Assembly (NCBI RefSeq): GCF_039831995.1
Contig: NZ_JBDOIO010000005.1
Span: 496,001 to 560,000, forward strand
Direction: 5' to 3'
DNA length: 64,000 bases
Origin: Paenibacillus pabuli
GTDB taxonomy: Bacteria > Bacillota > Bacilli > Paenibacillales > Paenibacillaceae
This document shows positions 52,540-60,888 of the stretch, in pieces. How positions within the stretch are numbered: position 1 is the first letter of the stretch; every line of letters starts with the position of its first letter. The position numbers and the translations under genes are program-made. Under the pieces are notes generated by a model that was not told the origin of the DNA, ran no database searches, and saw only the letters and a list, made by a program, of their open reading frames with translations.

Positions 52540-53721
52540 TTAGTAAGCCAGTGCAAACAATCCGTGGATGTGAGACAGGTAACGGATGTTACTTGCTTCT
52601 TTCATCATGGTTGCTGGCAGACCTTTCAGACGAGTCTGGTTGCCACCGATCATGCCGACAGCATCCTTACGACCCAGACTTCCCAGTGTACCGGAGAATA
52701 CTGGTGTGAAGGATTCCATTGCGCCACCTTTGAACATTACGCCCAGGTTGTGACCAATGGTTTCACCCATTTGCCAAGCCAGTTGTGCAGTTGGAGGATA
52801 AGGGCGAGCGCCTTCGCTAGGGAAGACCACTGCGCTGTCACCAGCAACGAACACATCTTTGTGGGATGTGGATTGCAGAACTTCCGTAACTTTAGCACGG
52901 CCGCGATCCACTTCAATTCCACTGTTAGCAACAACCGCATTACCTTGTACGCCACCTGTCCATACGAGTGTGTTCGTAGGGATGGAGCTGCCGTCTTTCA
53001 GCAATACTTCGTTTTCTTTCATCTCTGTGATCGCTACGCCAACGATGAAGTTAACGCCACGTTTCTCGAGACTCGATTTTGCACGGTCAACCAATTCTGG
53101 CGGGAATCCTGCAAGAATGGATGGACCTGCTTCAACGGTATACAGGGAGATATCGTTGAAATCGATACCTTTTTCTTGGCATACGCCTGGCAGCAGGTCA
53201 GCGAATTCGCCGACAAGCTCGATACCAGTCAAACCGCCGCCACCAATAACAAACGTTGCGTCTGCTTTGTTGCCGGATTGTTTGTAAGCATCCAGACGTG
53301 CTTCAACGTGTGCACGAATGCGGTTAGCATCGCTAACGGATTTCAGCGTGAAGCTGTACTCCTGCAATCCCGGAATTCCGAAGAATGCCGTTTCGCTACC
53401 CAGGGCAACGACGAGTGCATCATAAGAGTAAGTAGAGCCGCTGGTCATCAGAACTTTTTTCTCGTCCGGCTTGATTGTATCCACCGTATCGATTTTCAAG
53501 TTCACGTTTTTACCACGCAGCAATTTTTCAAGCGGAAGAGCAACTGCCTTTTCAGCAATGCTTCCTGCTGCAAGACGGTGCAGTTCCGTAATAATTTGGT
53601 GCGTAGGGTAACGGTTCACGACTGTAATTGTCGCTTCTTCCGGTGTCAGGTATTGACGCGCAGTCAGCGCAGTCAAAAGACCACCGTAACCTCCGCCCAA
53701 GATCAAAATTTGCTTCGACAT
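52540..53721 (-). CDS. type II NADH dehydrogenase (NDH-2) / FAD-dependent oxidoreductase
   Basis: A 393-residue membrane-associated flavoprotein that passes electrons from NADH to quinone without proton pumping. FAD site GGGYGGLLTAL at the N-terminus; NAD site FVIGGGGLTGIELVGEFADL near 160-180; FAD-closing VFVAGDSAVVF near 290; a quinone-proximal AQLAWQMGETIGHNL block. The ATG at 53721 is 6 nt after GGAGG; the ATG at 53727 abuts it. It is co-transcribed with the DUF1641 gene 23 bp upstream, like B. subtilis Ndh/YumB relatives. A Rex-like box lies in the operon promoter region. Confidence 0.9.
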   Translation of the reverse strand: MSKQILILGGGYGGLLTALTARQYLTPEEATITVVNRYPTHQIITELHRLAAGSIAEKAVALPLEKLLRGKNVNLKIDTVDTIKPDEKKVLMTSGSTYSYDALVVALGSETAFFGIPGLQEYSFTLKSVSDANRIRAHVEARLDAYKQSGNKADATFVIGGGGLTGIELVGEFADLLPGVCQEKGIDFNDISLYTVEAGPSILAGFPPELVDRAKSSLEKRGVNFIVGVAITEMKENEVLLKDGSSIPTNTLVWTGGVQGNAVVANSGIEVDRGRAKVTEVLQSTSHKDVFVAGDSAVVFPSEGARPYPPTAQLAWQMGETIGHNLGVMFKGGAMESFTPVFSGTLGSLGRKDAVGMIGGNQTRLKGLPATMMKEASNIRYLSHIHGLFALAY

Positions 53722-53744
53722 ATCCATCCTCCGTTCTTCTAATC

Positions 53745-54191
53745 TTAACGTTGCTGTTGTTGACGCTCGTTCAGAATGCTCAGGAATGATTGAGCAAAAC
53801 GCAGCGTTTGTTGTACGTTTGGATCTTTAAGCATTTTGAGCATAGCGAACAGACCAACCGAAGTTTGCTCTGCTTGCGCACGATCACTTGCTTCGATTGC
53901 AGCGGAAGCTACACCTTTGGCTTTGTCTACAACTGGTTTAGCGAATTCACCCATTGCGCTCATTGTGTCGCTGATCAGAACTTTGTCTGTAGCTACGCTT
54001 TGTGCAAAGTCATAAGCTTTGGTCATGGCAGTAACCATTTCAGCCAGTTTAGGCAGGTTTTCAACCAGAACGGTCAGAGACTCCTGTACCTCAGGCTTCA
54101 TCAGTTGATCGAGCACGTCCAAGGACTGGCGCTCGGAAACGTTGGCACCTTCTGTAACTGGCACCTCTTGTTGAGTAGGCGATTGTGACAT
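53745..54191 (-). CDS. DUF1641 protein
   Basis: A 148-residue, mostly alpha-helical soluble protein. It has a typical DUF1641 run: LDVLDQLMKPEVQESLTVLVENLPKL, then AMGEFAKPVVDKAKGV and a C-terminal LKMLKDPNVQQTLRFAQSFLSIL. DUF1641 proteins accompany NADH or formate dehydrogenases (YrhD beside YrhE), though their role is unknown. The ATG at 54191 follows AAAGGAGG; the longer frame to 54302 is unsupported. First gene of the operon with NDH-2. Confidence 0.88.
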   Translation of the reverse strand: MSQSPTQQEVPVTEGANVSERQSLDVLDQLMKPEVQESLTVLVENLPKLAEMVTAMTKAYDFAQSVATDKVLISDTMSAMGEFAKPVVDKAKGVASAAIEASDRAQAEQTSVGLFAMLKMLKDPNVQQTLRFAQSFLSILNERQQQQR

Positions 54192-54872
54192 AAGAGAAAG
54201 TCCTCCTTTACTTTGGGATAGAAGTCCGCGACTTTCATGATGCCTGTCAAGCAGAGCCGAACCACGAATACAAGGGATACATTGAAATGTACCAAATTTC
54301 ACACAATAGAAAGAGCGAAGCCCAAGGGCCGCTCTCGGATCATGTATTGTATTGGGTCTATTGCGGACAACATGTGTTGACGCAAAACGACAAGCAGGCC
54401 GAAACCGAACTCTATACCCTTATATTACACCTCTTACACATGAACATGAAAAAGAAATTTTTTACACTTGTGAAGATATTGTGAACATTGTAACAAATCC
54501 GATTTTTTTGTCAAGCTTCGCGGTCGGAATGTAACCGCTTATCGTTCTGATCCAGATCTGCATTCCTACCACATGTGGTATTAAGACAAGATCACATACG
54601 TCCATATGTGCGAAAAAGTACATATAGAGGTTTTTTTCAGTCTTATTTTTAGGAAGTGTTTTCCAAAATCATGAATTACATGCAACGAATTTGGTCACTA
54701 TCGTTATTATGCAGCTTGTCATGCTAGCTTATTCCCTATTTGCTCATTTCTCCCCGATTGGAATCTCCACCTTGATCCAGGCCCACAAGACAGCTTCTCC
54801 AGATGGCCTAAGTTTAAAATTAGGGAAACTCGGTTAATAAGGACTACACCAGAAATGAAGGAGATGTTCGAT
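54192..54872. other. 680-bp divergent intergenic region between DUF1641-ndh and csbD
   Basis: No credible gene. It contains a Rex-like box at 54479-54496, a perfect 14-bp palindrome TACCACATGTGGTA at 54567-54580, a spaced inverted repeat CACATA/TATGTG at 54593-54610, and AT-rich stretches toward csbD. No SigB consensus pair with proper spacing was found before csbD. Confidence 0.6.
54468..54496. promoter_or_regulatory. Rex-like operator upstream of DUF1641-ndh
   Basis: TTGTGAA occurs twice as a direct repeat (54468 and 54479). The second is followed by CATT and GTAACAA, giving an imperfect match to the Rex consensus TTGTGAA-N4-TTCACAA (12 of 14 arm positions). Rex represses ndh in B. subtilis when NADH is low. 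It lies about 290 bp from the DUF1641 start, so the leader would be long. Confidence 0.45.
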
Positions 54873-55046
54873 ATGAGTAATTCAACTAGCGATAAAATCA
54901 AAGCAGGCGTGAATAAAGCCAAAGGCGAAGTGAAGGATCAGATCGGTAACGCGACAAACAACAGATCCCTTCAGGCTGAGGGTAAAAAGGACAAGGCCAA
55001 AGGTGCTGTTCAAGACAAAATTGCTGATGTTAAAGATCGCCACTAG
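54873..55046 (+). CDS. CsbD-family small stress protein
   Basis: A 57-residue hydrophilic, Lys/Ala/Asp-rich protein with the CsbD pattern: KIKAGVNKAKGEVKDQIGN followed by a second AEGKKDKAKGAVQDKIADVK unit. CsbD proteins are abundant under general stress in Bacillus (SigB-dependent there) and have no known activity. The ATG at 54873 follows AAGGAG. Monocistronic, with a strong terminator downstream. Confidence 0.9.
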   Translation: MSNSTSDKIKAGVNKAKGEVKDQIGNATNNRSLQAEGKKDKAKGAVQDKIADVKDRH

Positions 55047-55142
55047 GTTTCAAACGCTTCGCACGTTCCATTCGTGCAGTATATAAGTGAGATGTCCGCC
55101 CGTAGATATGCAGCATGACTTTGCCTATACCTACGGGGGCAC

Positions 55143-55190
55143 AAAAAAGCCAAGGAAGGTGTTATTCCAACCACCCTTCCCTGGCTTTTT
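55143..55190. terminator. bidirectional terminator, csbD and epimerase genes
   Basis: AAAAAAGCCA and GGAAGG pair with CCTTCC and TGGCTTTTTTT across a 14-nt loop. It has T-tracts in both directions and sits between two convergent genes. Confidence 0.92.
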
Positions 55191-55199
55191 TTAGTTGTA

Positions 55200-56201
55200 T
55201 CAAATCGCCGGGACCCCATATCTCGCCATATCCACGATAAACTCATGACTTCCTCTCGACGTTTGATAATGTCTGCTGAACTGTCGCACCCAATCCGGAT
55301 GTTCCTGATACCAGCGGTATGTTTTTTCCAGCCCCTGTTCCAATGTAATCTGCGGTTTCCATCCCAGCTCTTCTCTTAATTTCCCCGAATAAATGACTAA
55401 ACTGGAGCCTCTGGATTGCGTAGGTTCCTGGTCCCGAATCTCCACATCTCCTGTGGAGCGCTGCAGTGATTGCAGCAGGTCGCCAATCTCCTGCATCGTT
55501 GTGCCTTGTCCTGTTGAAATGTTATAGGTATGCCGATCTTGTCCATGCAGCATGATCTGCTCAATGGCTTTTAGTGCGTCATCAATATACAGAAAATCAC
55601 GTACAGCAGATCCTTGGATATCCAGCCGTAAGCCATCCATCATCCGGCCAAAATTGCGGGGAATGATTCGGTCAGGCAGCTGCCATGGACCATAGAGATT
55701 GGTCAGTCGAAAGATTTTGACAGGGAGGTTATAACATTGGGCGTAGGAATGAGCCAGCGTCTCACAGGCTACTTTGGAAGCAGAATAGGGTGATACGGGA
55801 GAATATACGTCTGATTCGGAGTAAACTCTGCCAAACTCGCCTCCATAGACCTCTACCGAGGAGGCCAGTACAACCGGAATACGATGATCGGCTGCATATT
55901 GCAAAATGGCCTGTGTGCTTAGCGTATTGTTACGAAACACTTCTCCTGGATGATGGTAGGAATAATCGACATGCGGCATGGCTGCCAGATGGATAATATA
56001 ATCTGTTCCCTGAGGCAAGCTGAAGCGGTCTGAAGCGAGGTCACAACAAGTGAAAGTCATCTCATGCAGTGGGGAGCTGTGAACAAGTCTCTGACAATAG
56101 TCATCCCGGTCGATCAGGGTAATGCGGTGGCCCTTTTGTGCCAAATAATGAGCAAGATTAAATCCCACAAATCCGGAAGCCCCTGTAATGACAATGTTCA
56201 C
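55200..56201 (-). CDS. NAD-dependent nucleotide-sugar epimerase/dehydratase
   Basis: A 333-residue extended SDR. NAD site ITGASGFVGFNLAHYL at the N-terminus, IHLAAMPHVDYS, catalytic SSVEVYGG and YSASKVACE (Tyr-x3-Lys), and a substrate-binding LTNLYGPWQLPDRIIPRNF. These fit UDP-glucose 4-epimerases or dTDP-glucose dehydratase relatives, but the exact reaction is not fixed. It starts at GTG (56201) after AAGGAGG. Monocistronic, probably for surface polysaccharide precursors. Confidence 0.88.
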   Translation of the reverse strand: MNIVITGASGFVGFNLAHYLAQKGHRITLIDRDDYCQRLVHSSPLHEMTFTCCDLASDRFSLPQGTDYIIHLAAMPHVDYSYHHPGEVFRNNTLSTQAILQYAADHRIPVVLASSVEVYGGEFGRVYSESDVYSPVSPYSASKVACETLAHSYAQCYNLPVKIFRLTNLYGPWQLPDRIIPRNFGRMMDGLRLDIQGSAVRDFLYIDDALKAIEQIMLHGQDRHTYNISTGQGTTMQEIGDLLQSLQRSTGDVEIRDQEPTQSRGSSLVIYSGKLREELGWKPQITLEQGLEKTYRWYQEHPDWVRQFSRHYQTSRGSHEFIVDMARYGVPAI

Positions 56202-56365
56202 TAAACCATTCCTCCTTGGATTTTACTCAGGCGGGCTCATGAGGCGAGCGTATGTATTGAGTATAACCTCAAATTGATACATTTTGTATCATTTTCCATT
56301 CATTTTTTTATTTCTCTTTTCTGCGGAGCAGGACATGAATGCGGGTAATAAACAGTGAGGTGAGT

Positions 56366-56884
56366 ATGATGAATGAACCCAGAGAAAATATAGAGACCTT
56401 TTACTTCAAAGACGATGGCGTGATTCCGAACAACCCGCGCTTGCCAGTTCTGCTATATAAGGGAGTATGGGCAAAAGACCCGTCCCGCGCAGAGTCGCTA
56501 TTAAACAGCAATAATTGGGGAAACAGCTGGATTAACGGCGTGTTTGATTATCATCATTTTCATAGTAATGCCCATGAAGCACTTGCAGTGGTTAGCGGTT
56601 TCGTTCAGCTGATTTTGGGCGGAGAAAAGGGACAGAGAGTTTATCTGCAAACAGGAGATATTGTGGTGCTTCCGGCGGGAACAGGACATAAACGGCTGGA
56701 GGCCAGCCCTGATTTTCGTATAGCAGGCGCTTACCCTGGCGGCACAAGCTATAATACCCGTACAGGTGGTCCGGAAGAACGTTCTGAAGTGCTTGGGGAG
56801 ATTCAGGATGTGCCGATCCCTGATACCGATCCGGTCTATGGGAACGAAGGGCCATTATTGGACTTATGGAACAAAAGCAAATAA
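56366..56884 (+). CDS. cupin protein (YjlB-like)
   Basis: A 172-residue single-domain cupin. The N-terminal ETFYFKDDGVIPNNPRLPVLLYKGV and WINGVFDYHHFHSNAHEALAVVSG (metal-type His and Glu ligands), then GDIVVLPAGTGHKR (second cupin motif), fit the YjlB family. It is followed by the family's DPVYGNEGPLLDLW end. No enzymatic role is established. Tandem ATGs at 56366/56369 follow GAGGTG. Confidence 0.9.
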   Translation: MMNEPRENIETFYFKDDGVIPNNPRLPVLLYKGVWAKDPSRAESLLNSNNWGNSWINGVFDYHHFHSNAHEALAVVSGFVQLILGGEKGQRVYLQTGDIVVLPAGTGHKRLEASPDFRIAGAYPGGTSYNTRTGGPEERSEVLGEIQDVPIPDTDPVYGNEGPLLDLWNKSK

Positions 56885-56903
56885 GAGGGTAACCCAAAAA
56901 GAA

Positions 56904-56952
56904 AAACAGACTGTTAACGAGAAATATCCATATCCTCGATAACAGTCTGTTT
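56904..56952. terminator. bidirectional terminator, cupin and DUF1835 genes
   Basis: AAACAGACTGTTA pairs with TAACAGTCTGTTT and contains an inner CGAG/CTCG arm. It is placed between the convergent genes. Confidence 0.85.
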
Positions 56953-56955
56953 AGA

Positions 56956-58029
56956 TTATGCTCGTAACCGGATGCTATAGAACCGCATTGCATGCGGCTT
57001 GCCTTCCATTTCAAGCAACCCTTGCAGCACCAGCTGGCGTATTCGGTACTCAATAAATCCATCCCCAACAAATTGATCATATGTGCCGAGCACTTCACCC
57101 ACAATGCGGGCAGATTTTATATACTTCGCAGGCTCCCAATAAGCAGTAAGCTCTTTAACCTTCTCCATGATGTATTCATCCATGGCATCTTCGGAGAAGC
57201 TCTGGAGCGTGCCATCTTTTATTAATCTCAAGAGACCTGGCTTGACCGAAAGTTCTAACCATTCCTGCTCCAGTTGATGGCGCTCTTCTATAGACAGCGG
57301 CCCCTTTTCGGAGCAAGCTTGCCACATCTTAAGCAACTTCTCTGGACCAATCTCACCAGTATTCAAGATCGTGTATTCGACATCCTGTCTGTTAAATAGC
57401 TGCTGATACAAACCACTGGTCTCTATCACATAAATAGGTGATTTCCGGTTACGCAGTAAATGGATAGCGTATAGAAGCCCTGTTCTCTCATGTGCAGTAT
57501 TCGCATACCAGATGGTTATTCGGGTCTGTTCATCAATGGAACAGATCCTATCATTCAATTCATACAGTGAATCCAGACCATGTTCGGCATACTCTTGACG
57601 ATCATTCAGGCTTAATCGCTCCATTAACCATAGATGCCTGCGATGCAAGTCAGCATTGCTCGTCAAATCCCCTAACGGACCAACGGCATAATAGTCGCTC
57701 ATGGATATGAAACGCCTACCCTCACGCCCAGGGACGTTGGCCATCGCAATCTTCAGGCTGCCCAGCGAGGAATCTCCAATCGTGATATGAATTTCAGCGG
57801 GTCCATCCAATCCGCTAAGCTCCTGCTGTTCCATTTGACTGAAATCCATCGGCTTGTCCATATCCTTCAACAAGGTTAAGACGTTGTTTGCAAAATCCAT
57901 AACCTCTCCTTGTTCCTTCTGCCACTGGACCACCTGTTCGGATTTTATATAGAGCAGGCGCATGAATGAGCGCAGCTCATGTTCATTCATGCGATTGATG
58001 TGCCGACTAAATGCAAAAACATCATTCAC
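56956..58029 (-). CDS. DUF1835 / DUF3658 domain protein
   Basis: A 357-residue cytoplasmic protein. The DUF1835 part reads AEIHITIGDSSLGSLKIA, with DYYAVGPLGDLTS shortly after, followed by a helical region containing ERTGLLYAIHLLRNRKSPIYVIETSG. The C-terminal DUF3658-like region contains GTYDQFVGDGFIEYRIRQLVLQGLLEMEG, a winged-helix-like end. Function unknown. It starts at GTG (58029), 9 nt after GAGGGGG. Confidence 0.85.
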   Translation of the reverse strand: MNDVFAFSRHINRMNEHELRSFMRLLYIKSEQVVQWQKEQGEVMDFANNVLTLLKDMDKPMDFSQMEQQELSGLDGPAEIHITIGDSSLGSLKIAMANVPGREGRRFISMSDYYAVGPLGDLTSNADLHRRHLWLMERLSLNDRQEYAEHGLDSLYELNDRICSIDEQTRITIWYANTAHERTGLLYAIHLLRNRKSPIYVIETSGLYQQLFNRQDVEYTILNTGEIGPEKLLKMWQACSEKGPLSIEERHQLEQEWLELSVKPGLLRLIKDGTLQSFSEDAMDEYIMEKVKELTAYWEPAKYIKSARIVGEVLGTYDQFVGDGFIEYRIRQLVLQGLLEMEGKPHAMRFYSIRLRA

Positions 58030-58102
58030 GATGTGAAGCCCCCTCGGATTGTTTTATATAAAACTGCACAACTTGGGCTGTTATACGACAGGATTTTCAT
58101 TT

Positions 58103-58759
58103 TCAGGAAGAAATGGAGTTCCCCGAAGGTTGATTGGATTCGTCCAGTTTCTCCTGTGCCGATGAACGGGTGAAGTGTCTCTCCAGCTTCCGACTGGCCC
58201 ACAACGATACAGCGATAAACAGCAATACACCAATCCATCTTACAGGGTGTTCCAGGAATTGGGCCACATTGGAGCCAATGTAGGTTACGCAGAAAATCAT
58301 GATGGCCTTACCGAATCCTACAGCCAGCAGGAAAGACATGAGTCTCATCCGGGCAATACCTGCCGCCACATTAATAATAACAAACGGGCCGACCGGGAAA
58401 ATGCTCAGCAAAAATACATAACTGAAGGCATTCCGCCGAATCCATACCATGCTCCGCTGAACACGGGGTTTGCTTGACCATCGTTCCACGAAAGCAGACT
58501 TTCCGATCTCCCGCACCAGCAGGAAGGTCAGGGTACAACCCAGCACCATCCCGATCCACGAGTATAAAAACCCTGCCCATAGTCCGTACACCGCACCGTT
58601 AACCCCCACGATCAGCAGCGTCGGCAGCGGAGGCACAAAGGACTTCATAAAGGTAAGCAGTATACCCGGAAGCGGCCCCAGGGAACGAAACTGCTCCAGC
58701 CAATAACGAATATTCTCTTCGGTAATATAGGACATGATGTCCAGAGGTACTGGGGTCAT
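58103..58759 (-). CDS. TVP38/TMEM64 (DedA-like) membrane protein
   Basis: A 218-residue integral membrane protein with about five or six helices. Family signatures are FMKSFVPPLPTLLIVGVNGAVYG near residues 40-62, LGCTLTFLLVREIGK, and the FPVGPFVIINVAAGIARM re-entrant loop. The C-terminal tail is hydrophilic (KLERHFTRSSAQEK). Members act as lipid scramblases or transporters in the SNARE-associated family. The ATG at 58759 follows GGAAGG with 6 nt. Confidence 0.9.
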   Translation of the reverse strand: MTPVPLDIMSYITEENIRYWLEQFRSLGPLPGILLTFMKSFVPPLPTLLIVGVNGAVYGLWAGFLYSWIGMVLGCTLTFLLVREIGKSAFVERWSSKPRVQRSMVWIRRNAFSYVFLLSIFPVGPFVIINVAAGIARMRLMSFLLAVGFGKAIMIFCVTYIGSNVAQFLEHPVRWIGVLLFIAVSLWASRKLERHFTRSSAQEKLDESNQPSGNSISS

Positions 58760-58923
58760 GAGCATCCTTCCAATCTATTCAGTCTCCATTCATGTACATC
58801 GCAACTACTGTGCTCAAAGTCATTTCTAAATACGGTTGATCTTCTTCTCACAGTATAACGTACGAAACCACTCCAAACCGTTGTTAATTTGAAGAAATAT
58901 TCACAGATGAGACCAACATAGCA

Positions 58924-58960
58924 AGAGCACACCCTGACCTGTACAGTCCTGGTGTGCTCT
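58924..58960. terminator. terminator of the HNH gene
   Basis: AGAGCACACC pairs with GGTGTGCTCT across a 17-nt loop that may form a further short stem. T content after it is low on the minus strand. It lies 47 bp past the HNH stop. Confidence 0.7.
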
Positions 58961-59006
58961 CTTTATTAGTATCCCCCTCCAAAAGAGGAGAGGAGATGAA
59001 CATATT

Positions 59007-60494
59007 CTATTCCAGCTGCGCCTCCTGCATCTGCTGTTCATTCCGTTCCTCCTGATGAGCAGCATTCCATTCAGGTATGCCGGACTGCATGAACTCATCT
59101 GCATCCATCGCAGCTTTGGACTGATTGCAGAGATTGCAGGCACAAACACAGTTTAGCGGGGTCGTATGACCGCCTTTGGCCCGGGGCAGAAGATGATCGA
59201 TCGTATCGCCATACGACCCACAGAAGTAGCAGGTATACTGATCCCGGTTCATGATATACCGTTTAAAATCCTTGTTGCTGAATAATCGACGAATCGTGTA
59301 CCGGTTGACAACAACGGCGGCTTTTTCCTTCACCAGTGTGACCGCAAGCTCCATGTCAATCTCCTGATGCCAGCGGCGGCCTTTATCCGTTTTCCCACGC
59401 ATGCGTACCATGCCCTGCCTGTTCGTCCGAAGGGAAGACGGATCTTCCGGATCAATGGCGGCCGGGACCGCCGGAGTCTGGCGGCGCGGCCGGCCATCTG
59501 CACCCGCACTTCGGCTGCGGGCATGGTGGGAATTGGGCCGGTGCCCGGAAGTCGTTGCCCGGGCACCGTCTTCACCGGCGGCCTTATGCACACGTTCTTT
59601 GCGCACAGGCCGGGTCTTGCTCCCTTGCGGACCCTGTGGCCGCATGGGGGAAGACTCGGCTGTCCCGGCCGCAGCATCTGCTGCCTGGCCCGGGTCCACC
59701 CCTGGAGCGGCAGGCTGTGCAGCTGCCGCCAAAGGCACGTCGACCGTAGCGGCAGCGCCACGGTCGCTCGCTGGCACATCGGACTTGACCGCGATGCGGT
59801 CCGGTCCTGTGCCAGCGCCAGGCGGCGCCGAGCGTTTGCGGCGCCGCTTGCGTTTGCGCCCTGCTGCGGTCTGCTGACCCGCAGCCGCTGTCCCCGCTGC
59901 CGGATCCTGTGGATTCTCCGGCAGCGAAGCCTCGCCTGCCGCCACAGCTGCCCGCGCGGCGACCTGTTCAGTACGCACATTGGAAAGGGTGCGTACATCA
60001 TTACACGGATCACGGTCAGCTTGGGCTGCGGCACTTGTTTCCGTGATCCGTTCAGACTGCTCAGGACCGGGCTGTGCTTGCTGCCGTTTGGACTTCCGCC
60101 TCCGTCTTCTTTTCTTCCGCTCACCTGATGATTCGGAGGAGGCAGAAGATAGAGGTTCAGCTTGGGTGTCCTGTTGATCAGAGCCTCCATCAGCCGACTC
60201 ATGAGTCACCGGTTGTTTAGCAGGAGCACTTGGTTCATCTGTAATTCTCTCCGGTCTCTGCGTCCGCGCTTGCCGACTCTGACCCTGCACCAAGATGTCG
60301 CTAACATCAGCCTGTCCGCTGCGCTGGCGACAACCACGACAAGCCCCTCGTCTGGAACCGGGACCCGCCCTCTTTCCGGTTCTGCGCCGGAATTCAGACA
60401 ACGGACGCTGTTGCCCGCAATACATGCATACCTTGGTCTGTTGCGCTTCATGTTCCGTCATTCCCTGCCGGAAAGGGGCTGAGCCCGTCTCCAT
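59007..60494 (-). CDS. HNH endonuclease-domain protein with long low-complexity middle
   Basis: A 495-residue protein of three parts. Residues 20-58 form a zinc knuckle (CMYC and CRGC pairs with a basic SEFRRRTG patch). Residues about 60-370 are low complexity, rich in Arg, Ala, Pro, Gly and Gln, with clustered GC-rich codons. The C-terminal 120 residues hold the HNH nuclease, with YTCYFCGSYGDTIDHLLPRAKGGHTT and CACNLCNQSKAAMD. It may bind or cut nucleic acid; the middle could be disordered tethering. The strong GC bias there opens long frames on the other strand, which are shadows. Start ATG after GAGGTG. The upstream small CxxC gene is 44 bp away. Confidence 0.85.
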   Translation of the reverse strand: METGSAPFRQGMTEHEAQQTKVCMYCGQQRPLSEFRRRTGKRAGPGSRRGACRGCRQRSGQADVSDILVQGQSRQARTQRPERITDEPSAPAKQPVTHESADGGSDQQDTQAEPLSSASSESSGERKKRRRRRKSKRQQAQPGPEQSERITETSAAAQADRDPCNDVRTLSNVRTEQVAARAAVAAGEASLPENPQDPAAGTAAAGQQTAAGRKRKRRRKRSAPPGAGTGPDRIAVKSDVPASDRGAAATVDVPLAAAAQPAAPGVDPGQAADAAAGTAESSPMRPQGPQGSKTRPVRKERVHKAAGEDGARATTSGHRPNSHHARSRSAGADGRPRRQTPAVPAAIDPEDPSSLRTNRQGMVRMRGKTDKGRRWHQEIDMELAVTLVKEKAAVVVNRYTIRRLFSNKDFKRYIMNRDQYTCYFCGSYGDTIDHLLPRAKGGHTTPLNCVCACNLCNQSKAAMDADEFMQSGIPEWNAAHQEERNEQQMQEAQLE

Positions 60495-60538
60495 GTTGTC
60501 ACCTCGGTTCCGTATGAATCCGGTTTCTTTCTATTGTA

Positions 60539-60694
60539 TCACATCTGCTCGCGGACGCACTCATACCCCTGTGTCTGTGCCTGATAACCATCCGTGTTGT
60601 ACTCTGGGGTCTGCCCACTGCATTCGTGAAGAATATGCTCCACGTATTCCAATATATCTTGCATCGGTTTCCCGCATTGTTCACATGTTGTCAT
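60539..60694 (-). CDS. 51-residue CxxC small protein
   Basis: A short ORF with start ATG 60694, 5 nt after AAGGTGAG, and stop TGA at 60539. The product begins MTTCEQCGKPMQDILEYVE and has four Cys: CEQC near the start, then one in LHECSG and one in YECV. This looks like a small zinc ribbon or knuckle. No known family. It probably shares a transcript with the HNH gene 44 bp downstream, whose own N-terminus has a similar CxxC knuckle. Confidence 0.65.
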   Translation of the reverse strand: MTTCEQCGKPMQDILEYVEHILHECSGQTPEYNTDGYQAQTQGYECVREQM

Positions 60695-60820
60695 TCATCT
60701 CACCTTGATCCTGTTCTGTCATTCTATGCATTTTCAATTTACGTTCCGCCTTCTCATTACCCCTGGCAGATCCAAAAGAAACATTCGTTCCCCCATAAAG
60801 CTCATCGATTGCATGAAAAA

Positions 60821-60860
60821 ACCGTTTCCCACTCAACCCTAAGGTCGACCAAGAAACGGC
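60821..60860 (-). terminator. terminator of the acyltransferase gene
   Basis: GCCGTTTC pairs with GAAACGG over a 24-nt loop, followed by TTTTTTC on the minus strand, 29 bp past the stop. Loop length makes it less certain than the others. Confidence 0.65.
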
Positions 60861-60888
60861 TTATTATTCCTATAATGGCAATTAAATA

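Noticed and set aside
52414-53742. A 442-codon plus-strand frame covering the whole NDH-2 gene
   Set aside because: It is antisense to a clear FAD/NAD-binding protein, has no ribosome site or domain, is Cys- and Phe-rich, and comes from codon bias of the opposite strand.
54810-54872. A SigB-type promoter before csbD
   Set aside because: GTTTAA and GGGAAA are present but only 5 bp apart instead of 12-14, so they cannot form the promoter.
59330-60202. Long frames of 290, 253 and 158 codons on both strands within the HNH gene
   Set aside because: They lie in the GC-rich low-complexity part where stop codons are rare. They are Arg- and Ser-rich, have no ribosome sites, and the zinc and HNH motifs belong to the 59007-60494 minus frame.
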